Shown one piece after another: positions 55,815 to 64,000 of a stretch of 64,000 bases of DNA (position 1 is its first letter; every line of letters starts with the position of its first letter). Below the pieces are notes generated by a model. The model saw nothing but the letters and a program-made list of their open reading frames with translations. It made no database searches and was not told the DNA's origin. This DNA is from Juglans regia. Its lineage: Eukaryota > Streptophyta > Magnoliopsida > Fagales > Juglandaceae. The DNA lies in assembly GCF_001411555.2 (NCBI RefSeq), contig NC_049904.1, forward strand, positions 22,457,370-22,521,369, written 5' to 3'. The translations under genes and the position numbers were made by a program.

Positions 55815-56360
55815 GCCATTCTATATATCTCGCTGGTAACTGTGGCAGCTGGCGCACACATGCATAATATAATGCTCGATCGATGCATTTACGATCCCTT
55901 AAATGCTTGTGGGGTGAGCAAAAATAAATGTTATTGGCAAAGTCATGTTCCGAGTAACATGCATCTGCATGCATAGACAACCAAACTGGGCTCATGGCCC
56001 CCAATAGGATTAAATGAGAATCTCATCTCTGTTGGTTAATTTGCCTTAGCTAGTGCCATCTATATATGTGAAAGCGATTCTAACACTCTATTAATTGGCA
56101 TTAAGATCCTTATAAGAGAGTTCTAGCCGGCCTAGAGGGGAGAGATGCATATAATAAGCAAAAAAGATTTTATAAATTTCATTATCATCTTACTCTTATC
56201 CTACTATGATGAGACATATTTTATTATTTATTGTATATTTTAACACTACTCCCCATCACGTGTGGGCTTATAACCTCTCTTTGAATGAGTGGGTCCAACA
56301 TGTAAAATATTTAAATGAAATATGGTAGAGTACTGTAAAGTCAGAGTTCAAACTCAGAAC
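54468..56360. other. intergenic DNA between GDSL promoter and copia-4
   Basis: No gene recognised. It contains a (TA)n run at 55777-55811. Near 55395-55497 a stretch with CGTCGATAATGACTATTTATGACG ends TTTTCTTGTATTG, resembling the end of a small CACTA-type remnant; its left end was not found. Confidence 0.35.
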
Positions 56361-56779
56361 TATTAAGGCACATCAGCCAGCTCAACTCCCACAAACAGAG
56401 CACGTAGAGGATGCTTCTTGTAGAAATAAGGAAACTACCATACCGTTGAGTGATAAACATCCTCACGATTAGCACAAATCTATGGAGACAATTTCAGATT
56501 GCAAGTCAGATTTGAGTACAGCTCACGGACTAATATGACTCAATCATAGCATGAAGATCTCTGTCTAAAGTAGAGGGGAAATATTCAAAGTGTCCTTTTA
56601 TATCTCAGCACATTCAGTTAAATATTATAGTTCACAATACTCTCCTACTTTCCTCACTGTATAATGTCCTTCTGTCATAGCCTTTCTGTTTAAATACATC
56701 TTGTAATCTCTGCTTGTTGTTTATGTTTATGTTAAAGATATACAAAGTGATATTTTGCTTCATTTCTCAATTTTCTTCT
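56361..56779 (+). repeat. copia-4 5' LTR
   Basis: Direct repeat of 63244-63645 with scattered substitutions and a small length difference near the 3' end, where this copy has extra TTTATGTTTATG-type sequence. Confidence 0.9.
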
Positions 56780-56792
56780 TGGTATCAAAGCC
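56780..56792 (+). other. copia-4 primer binding site
   Basis: TGGTATCAAAGCC directly after the 5' LTR, one base from the canonical initiator-Met tRNA site. Confidence 0.8.
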
Positions 56793-56831
56793 AATGTGAG
56801 CAACAAGCTTCTTTTTTTTTTTCCACTCTCA

Positions 56832-58040
56832 ATGGCCTCTCTTTCTCACAACGTCAGCAATTTCATCACTCTCAAATTAAAATAAGACAATTACCCTATA
56901 TGGCGCGAACAAGCTCTGACTCATTATGAAAGCCAAGACATGGTTGGTCATCTCACAGGAGAAACACCAAAACCGACCATGCCCACCACACCAACCACAA
57001 ACAACTCTACAAATCAATCCATAGATGCAATCATCTTGTGGCAAAAATCAGATCGACTTCTTTGCGGATGGCTTATTGGCACACTTGCAGAAGAAGCATT
57101 TGGCCTTGTTATTGGCCTAGACACAGCCCAATTTGTCTGGGATGCTCTCAAAGAAGCATATGCACAAGACTCTCAGGAGATAGAGTTCACTCTTATTCAA
57201 CAAATGACTTATTTGTGCAAAGATGACAACACAACCATTGTTGAACATATTCGCAATTTCAAGGGCATCTGAGACAATCTAGCAACCATTGGAAGCCCTA
57301 TAACTGAAAAAATCAAAGTTTTTTCTCTCCTCACAAATTTATGAGCAAAGTATGAGTCATTCACCACAAACATGTTAAATCCACCACGTCCAACATACAC
57401 TGAATTGGTGTCTTTGTTGCAAGGTTATGAACAACGTCAAAACTGGTTCACTACTAATACATCCACTCACCAGTTGGCTTTTTATGGTCAAAAGCAGTGT
57501 TCCCAACAATATAATTCCACCAATCGAGGATTACAAAATCAATTCAACTCAAATGGTCGTGGGCTCCAAGCGCACAATCAGAATTTCAACAACCAGGGAC
57601 ATGTCAACTCCCACAAACAGACGGGTCATGACAACAACAAACAAGGCTCTATGTCTCGTAGACCACCTCCTCCAGGACAACGACTAATGACACCAGCTGA
57701 ATGTGAAATGTATTGCAATGATTCCTGTCAAATTTGCGGTGTCATGGGTCACATTGCAAAGATCTGTTGGCACTTAACAAAAAAATCTCTCAAACAAGAT
57801 GAAGTCCCACAGGCTCTGGCTGCTCTCACCCTTGACAACATTGTCTTTGATACTGAATGGACATCAGACACGGGGGCCTCAAATCACATGACAGGTAAGG
57901 CTAGTATGTTAAAAAATATACGTCCCTATCTTGGCACTGACTCTGTCTTGATTGGAGATGGTACATCACTTGCAATTAAATCTGTTGGTGATGCTACTCT
58001 TAACAATGGAACTCAAGTCCTATCCCTTAATAATGTCCTG
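56832..58040 (+). pseudogene. copia-4 gag and protease
   Basis: ATG at 56832 opens MASLSHNVSNFITLKLK, then a TAA. The gag continues in frame with NYPIWREQALTHYE, VWDALKEAYAQDSQ and LIQQMTYLCKDDN, with further stops near 57271 and 57343. The zinc knuckle is CQICGVMGHIAKIC. The protease site is WTSDTGASNHMTG with the catalytic Asp intact. The frame ends at NNVLH, where gypsy sequence begins. Non-functional. Confidence 0.9.
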
Positions 58041-60162
58041 CATGGAGGAAATTGCTTTTGATATTACAAACTATCCATGTTCATAATTCCTCTTAAAATT
58101 TCAATAAAGGGGTCTGTTTATACGTGATATATACAAGGTGGAAGTTGTTGTGAATGATCGTTCCTTGTCTTTTTGAACGATCGCTTTTTCAATGCAGGAG
58201 TTTTATATGGTTTAAATGCTTTAAAGTCAAATAGAAGAAGTTGCTGAACAAAGTGATTGGTTTTGCATGTCTTATATATTCGAGCTTGAGTTGATTCATT
58301 TTTGTTCCACTAGTTTTGATGGCTTTTGAGCTACACTCCCAAATATTTCTCACCTTGATCCTAAACCCCATTACAACCCTTGAAAAGTTCTTATGATTGG
58401 TGTTATGCATGTGATCTTAGTGGTGGAGAATGAGAAGATATGCAAGCCTATGGTAGATCATTTCCATTGGAATGAGATTGAGCGAAACACATACCCTTCA
58501 AACACAAGAGAGTCAAGTGTTTATTTCCGTGAGGGTCTACATATTCAGTTTACTCTATCTTCGAGTGAAAATGCTTACTAAGTAATTGTAAGTTGATTAA
58601 GAATGTTCATGATATGTTATGAGTTTTGAAGAGCTTGGTTGTTCTTTATTGATTGCGTAGCAGCCTTGGTGTTTTTGGGAAAGTGAATTTGAGTTTTGCC
58701 CACGGACGAGCAAAAGTTAAGTGTGGGGAAATTTGATGAGAATGCAAAGTGTTATATTTTTCTCCCTTAATGTTTAGTCTTTTATACTTATTTGGTGCCT
58801 ACATGTACTCATTATTCTTATATTTTTATTTAGGAAGCAAATAGAGTCGTTTAATGCAAAATGAAGTTAATTGGGCGGTTCTGGATAGTTTCGAAACTGC
58901 TTCATAATCTGGGCATAATGTTCTTATCCGAGTTCTGATTGAGATGATGCTATGGAACACCAAGACAAAGATCTACAACTTTCATGTTTTGAGTTTTGAA
59001 AGATACTGGCTGCATAAAGGTCGAAATTAGGCTTGAAGTTGACGCACCTGCACTGCTGATGTTTCAGAATATTCGGCCTTATCTTGCAATTCAAGTATAC
59101 GATTTAATTGCAAATGTTTTGGAGATCTGGTGCACGAAAGTTACAGCTGGAAAACACCACTTTCCTAGCTATATTAGGACTCTAATTTATTTTTAATATT
59201 TCTCTTAATTAAGTCAGATTTGGATATGGTTATTTGAGGATAATGTTTAGAATATTGTAGGAGATTTGGTAGGATTCTAATAAGGGGCATGAACGTGTAA
59301 AAGAGAAGAAAAAAATCATCATACTAGGGCATCTCTCTCCCCTCTTCTCTAATTCCTCCTTCCAGCTTTCATGGTAGTTTTGTGTGGCTAAACTTTCATA
59401 ATTAGTCGAAGGAAATGGAAACCTCAGAATCAATAAAACTGTGAGATCTGATTTGTTTTTAGTGTTCAATTTATACTTTGAGTATCAAATATTTTTCTAT
59501 GCCTATTTTCATGATTGTCTCGTTTAATTACCAGGAGGCCTACTAGTTTATTATTATTTACAATCTACTACTAGATTAGACATCAAATCCGTAATTGTTT
59601 GATCTCTCTAATTTGTCAAGCAACTAAGATTTGATGATTTGGTGTTTCAGAAATTATTAGATCTTAGGAAGAACGCTCGACGAAATTAAATGCACCCGCT
59701 TGTGCTTGTGTTGTTTAGCTTAATCGATCTCTCTAATTCTTAAGGTTGGTACTAGATTAAACCTTTAGCGCTTGTCTTGGGTTGTTTAGTGGTTAAGGTT
59801 AATTAGATCGTTTGTTTTCTAATTAACTAAGACTAAGGAGAGATAGGAAAATAATTCCAACGGTGAATATTCAAAGTATGAATTAATATATATTTGCATT
59901 GATGATCAGTTGTAAAATTCTGATAGTGGATGTTGACTTAGACTAAGATTTGTTCTTTTGATTGATTTTGATACTTTAATTTGAATTGTTTCTTAAATGA
60001 TCTTCTTAAATTTGTTTTCGTTATACTCAAACCCCCCTAATCTTTATTCATGCAGCATAAAACTAAGCTAAATACTCTCCGTGGGAACGATCCTTACTAG
60101 CACTACTACATGTATTTTTAGGAGCATTGGTTTTATTTTTGGTTGCCTGTGACAACACATCA
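58041..60162 (+). mobile_element. gypsy fragment with complete LTR (Athila/Tat/Ogre-like)
   Basis: Copia-4 coding stops at the codons for LH near 58040 and resumes at 60163 (LSKIYCL*VSLLTDHSLNCE). The insert ends in an LTR, 58734-60162, with TGATGAG...ACACATCA termini. The LTR is preceded by CACGGACGAGCAAAAGTTAAG and TGTGGGGAAATT, a polypurine context I associate with non-chromovirus gypsy elements. The 5' LTR, gag and pol are missing. No clear TSD. Confidence 0.7.
58734..60162 (+). repeat. gypsy LTR (1.4 kb)
   Basis: TG...CA ends. Near its 3' end is CTCCGTGGGAACGATCCTTA and GTGACAACACATCA, words common in LTRs of this gypsy group. No coding capacity. Confidence 0.65.
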
Positions 60163-61230
60163 AACTTTCTAAAATTTATTGTCTGTAAGTCAGCTTACTG
60201 ATCACTCCTTGAATTGTGAATTTTCTAATACTAATTTCTGTGTTAAGGAACGGGAGACAGGTCACAAGGTGTTGACATGATGGCGTAAGGGTGATTTATA
60301 TGTTTTTTCCAGCCCTTATGAATTACATTGTCCACATAGGTTCAAATCTGGTACTGCAGAAGTATGGCATCAGAGATTAGGACATCCTCAAGCATCCACT
60401 CTAAAGTTGCTTCAGAACGAAGGATTAATTCATGTTCTAGGATCCAATAGTTGCAATCCATTTGTGAAAGCTGTCAATTAGGCAAACTTAGTAAATTGCC
60501 ATTCTCTTGTTCTCACAGTTCTAGTGCTTCTATTTTCAATAGAATTCACTGTGATTTATGATGTCCATTACCTGTTTTGTCTCTGGCAAATATCGTTATT
60601 ATGCTTGCTTAGTTGATGACTTTTCTCGGTATACTTGACTAATTCCTCTAAAAATAAAATTTGAATTTGTTAATGCTTATTTGGCTTTTGAGCAATATGT
60701 AGCAAGACAATTTGAAAAAAAAAAATTAAAATCTTTCACTTTGATAGTGGAGGAGAATTCATTAATTCAAGGCTCAGCTCACACTTCCAATCACGGGGCA
60801 TCATTCACCAAATTTCTTGCCCTCACGCTCCTGAACAAGTAGGTATGATCGAACGTTGGCATAGGATAATTCGTGAACTAGGTATGGCAATGTTATTTCA
60901 CAGTGGTGCTCCTTTATACTTATGGGTTGCATTTACAATTACTGTTTTTCTCCTTAACCATTTACCATCCACTGCCATTAATCTAGATACTCCTTGTTTT
61001 AAATTGCATGGTGTGCATCCAAATTACTCCTTTTTACGAGTATTTGGATCTAAATTTTTTCCATATACTTGGGATACTAGGAAACATAAGTTTGAACCCA
61101 AGACAATACCATATGTTTTTTTGGGATATAATGATCATCACAAAGGATACAAATGCTTCCATCCATCTACAAAAAAAAATGTTCATTTCTCGACATGTAG
61201 TGTTTGATGAGACTAGTTTTCCTTTCAAGC
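60163..61230 (+). pseudogene. copia-4 integrase
   Basis: Zinc-binding part: VWHQRLGHPQASTLKLLQ near 60362-60415. The core is frameshifted, with FSRY near 60627 and VGMIERWHRIIRELGMAML, where the Glu region is kept, followed by FLRVFGSKFFPY and VFLGYNDHHKGYKC. Several stops and shifts near 60480, 60560 and 60720. Confidence 0.88.
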
Positions 61231-63202
61231 GACCTCGAGGCCGTAGTCCTGCAATTTCTTCTGATCAATGGATGAGTATTTTTGACTCATGGACTGTTCT
61301 CCCTATTTCTCAAACTAATCCTTCTTTTTTGTCTACAAATTCGACTGATTTACCCCTTCTACCTTCTGATTTGCCTCATCTTCATACACTAGCCCTTTCA
61401 GCCTTGATGACTAACACACCACTGTCCTTCTCTCCATTTACTTCAGTAGTTTCTGATAGTTCTCATCTTACTTCGACTAACTCTCCTCTATTTTCTCAGG
61501 ATCAGGTCACGAACACAGCACCAATGTCACCTCTCAAAGAGCACGTTGAGCCTCATATTGAGGCATCTCATGAGCTACTTGAGCCTCCTGAATTACTTGA
61601 CCTCCCTGAGACTCAAAATCAACGAATGATGACTCACTCTCAACATGGAATTCACAAACCAAATCCCTAATATGCTCTCATTGTTGATAGTCAAGATATT
61701 CCAAGGATACCTCATTCAGTTAAAGCTGCTCTCAGTCATGATGGTTGGAGGGCAGCTATGCAAGAGGAAAAGGATGCTCTTCATCATAACAACACTTGGC
61801 AGCATGTTCCTCGCGACCCCAACATGCATGTTATTGGCTCGAAGTGGGTCCTCAAGCCAAAACTCGATCTAGATGGCTCTCTTGATCGACTCAAAGCTCG
61901 TGTTGTTGCCAACGACTTTCATCAATTGGATGGCATCGACTACATTGACACATTCTCTCTTGTAATCAAACCTGGCACAATTCGACTTGTTCTTAGTTTT
62001 GCCTTAGTTCGACATTAGGATATCCGACAATTAGATGTTAAAAATGCATTCCTCCACTGCTTTCTCTCTGAAGATATCTATATGGCACAACCACCAGGCA
62101 TGGCTAATCCAATGTTTCCTAATCACGTGTGCAAGCTTCAACGAGCACTTTACGGCTTGAAACAGGCACCTCGTGCTTGGTTTGACCGTTTCAGTGCATT
62201 CCTTCTCAAAAATGGTTTCTTTTGCAGCCTAGTTGACCCTTCTTTGTTTATAATGCATTCTAATCATGACACCTTAATTCTTTTATTATACATTGATGAT
62301 ATGCTTCTCATAGGTTCCAAGCCACAACTTCTCAATAATTTTATTCAACTTTTACATTTTGAGTTTGCTATGAAGGACCTCGGTCCTGTCCACCACTTTC
62401 TTGGTATACAGATTGCACCCACATCTGCAAGGTTACATCTCTCACAAGCTCACCATGCGCTCACCATTCTTGAGAAGACACAGATGATCAATTGCAAGCC
62501 CATGAGCACGCTTTTGGAGGCAAAAGCTAAGGGTCTTGACACTGAGGTCCTACTTGATGATCCCAGCTTATATCGAGGGATCGTTGGGGCTTTACAATAT
62601 CTAACACTCACTCGACCTGACATTTCATATAATGTTAATTTTGTCTCCCAATTCATGCATACACCCACTATTTCACATCTTAAAATGGTTCGACAGATCT
62701 TGCGATACATCAAAGGCACTATTCATCTGGGTCTTGATTTAACTTCTCACACTATACTTGATCTTTGTGCTTTTTCTGATTCCGATTGGACAAGATGTTC
62801 TACAACTCGCCGCTCAACGACTGGATATGTCACCTTTCTTGGCCATAATCCATCTCCTGGTGTGCAAAGATGTAAAACATTGTCTCTCGCTCCAGCACAG
62901 AGGCCGAATATAGAGCCATGGCTCATACTACTATAGAAATTACATGGTAAACATTTATTCCCAAGGACCTTGGTGTTCCTCAAACTCATCCTCTAGTGTT
63001 GTTCTGCGACAAAATCAGTACACTCCATCCGACAATCAACCCAATCTTCTATGCCCGCAGCAAATACATCGAGTTAGATTATCATTTTATGCATGAGAAG
63101 GTTGCACTTGGTCTCCTTGTTACTCGACATATCTCCACTACACAACATATGACATATCTCTTTACCAAACCTATGTCTAAAGCCTCCATTGCTCAATTTT
63201 GA
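61231..63202 (+). pseudogene. copia-4 RT and RNase H
   Basis: A Ser/Pro-rich linker to 61670 leads into RT: WRAAMQEEKDALHHNNTW, VIGSKWVLKPKLDLDG, then a TAG near 62017, LKQAPRAWFDRF, LLLYIDDMLLIGS (YIDD variant of the catalytic site) and FAMKDLGPVHHFLGIQI. RNase H keeps AFSDSDWTRCSTTRRSTTG, but the following SxEAEY region is frameshifted near 62865. The tail has YIELDYHFMHEKV and YLFTKPMSKASI. Non-functional. Confidence 0.9.
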
Positions 63203-63243
63203 ATCAAACTTCACCTCCAGCCCTGACCAAGTTTGCGGGAGGA

Positions 63244-63645
63244 TATTAAGGCACATCAGCCAGCTCAACTCCCACAAACAGAGCACGTAGAGGATGCTTC
63301 TTGGACAAATAAGGAAACTACCATACCGTTGAGTGATAAACATCCTCATGATCAGCACAAATCTATAGAGACAATTTCGGATGAAAAGTCAGATTTGAGT
63401 ACAACTCACGGACTAATATGACTCAATCACAACATGAAGATCTCAGTCTAAAATCAAGGGAAAATATTCAAAGTGTCCTTTTATATCTCAACACCTTCAA
63501 TTAAATATTATAGTCCACCATACTCTCCTAATTTCCTCACTGTATAATATCCTTCTGTCATAGTCTTTCTGTTTAAATAGAGCTTGTAATCTCTACTTGT
63601 TGTTTACGTTAAAGATATCCTTCTGTCATTTCTCAATTTTCTTCT
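63244..63645 (+). repeat. copia-4 3' LTR
   Basis: Follows TTTGCGGGAGGA and mirrors 56361-56779. Confidence 0.9.
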
Positions 63646-64000
63646 ATAACTTCTACTCTAATACCATGTGCAATCATCACTTGTTCCAAAAGTTTAAGCT
63701 GATGGATGAGAAGATACCATGTGAATCACCATTTATCCCAAAAGTTTAAACTAATAAAAGAGGTAGGTTTTATTATTTCTTTTATATCTTAACAATCATT
63801 TCCCATTAACGTTTGATTTGATGATCCAAGGGTGACACAAATTGTCACATCTTAATACATGGTAGGATGAAAGTGGGATATGAGTGTAAGATACAAATTC
63901 AATTATTGGGTGTGATGTTACGTTTTTTTTTCTTTTAGACCATGTGCACCTTTGTTTTATTTCTTCTTAAATCTTCCTTCAAATAACTTTCTTCTAGATC
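63646..64000. other. right flank of copia-4
   Basis: AT-rich, nothing recognised. A short imperfect direct repeat, ATACCATGTGCAATCATCAC and ATACCATGTGAATCACCAT, occurs near 63661 and 63714. Confidence 0.3.

Larger units (their letters stand above)
56361..63645 (+). mobile_element. copia element copia-4, interrupted by a gypsy fragment
   Basis: LTRs at 56361-56779 and 63244-63645, both starting TATTAAGGCACATC and ending TCAATTTTCTTCT. The primer site TGGTATCAAAGCC is at 56780 and the purine tract TTTGCGGGAGGA precedes the 3' LTR. Flanks AGAAC and ATAAC are a possible 5-bp duplication with one change. gag, protease, integrase, RT and RNase H follow in copia order on the plus strand with many lesions. 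Bases 58041-60162 are a gypsy insertion. Confidence 0.9.

Noticed and set aside
57038..57226. Overlapping second frame in copia-4 gag
   Set aside because: Shadow of the gag frame, which alone carries recognisable motifs.

Overview
The window is nuclear DNA of a dicot plant. It is AT-rich, intron-containing and dominated by nested transposons. Two copies of an AT-rich inverted-repeat MITE with GAGATGAGATG-type ends resemble sequences I associate with Fagales, perhaps walnut or hickory (Juglandaceae). That is a memory-based inference and was not searched.

Only one gene looks intact: a five-exon GDSL esterase/lipase on the minus strand (50802-54335, 368 codons). Three other host-gene pieces are fragments: the last 39 codons of a second GDSL gene cut by a copia LTR (727-846), the two terminal exons of an AGAMOUS-clade MADS-box gene (17252-17597, minus), and the last exon of an LRR receptor kinase (31706-32058, minus).

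Layout. 1-725: 3' end of a copia element and its LTR. 1215-1661: TRIM element with a perfect 5-bp TSD. 3893-16655: minus-strand copia element (copia-1) with TSD CTGAT. Its 3' LTR is split by a 7.5-kb rearranged Tekay-like Ty3/gypsy element (4118-11653, TSD CAAAC). 17252-17597: MADS exons. 19333-21725: truncated minus-strand copia-2, interrupted by CACTA-1 (21726 to about 31400, plus strand, right end missing). 31706-32058: kinase exon. 32230-47948: minus-strand copia-3, split by the complete 13.1-kb CACTA-2 (33037-46151, TSD AAA), by a TRIM (47135-47580) and by a gypsy LTR fragment (47949-49058). 49423-50089: hAT-type non-autonomous element with an 8-bp TSD. 50802-54335: GDSL gene. 56361-63645: plus-strand copia-4 carrying a 2.1-kb gypsy fragment with a full LTR.

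The most unusual element is CACTA-2. It carries a TnpA-like gene, a TnpD transposase that is nearly intact apart from three nonsense codons, and a third, oppositely oriented gene of plant-transposon-protein type. It also has four clusters of the palindrome CGTTCGAACG (about 20 exact copies by hand count, plus many one-base variants) at one end and around the promoters of its genes. This motif is separate from the GTGACGGTT subterminal repeats. The two CACTA elements share TnpA exon lengths (239, 210 and 93 bp), which shows that CACTA-1 lost the end of its TnpA.

Insertion order can be read from the TSDs and restored reading frames: copia-1 then gypsy; copia-2 then CACTA-1; copia-3 then CACTA-2 and TRIM; copia-4 then gypsy. 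All assignments rest on motifs read by eye. No database search was run.
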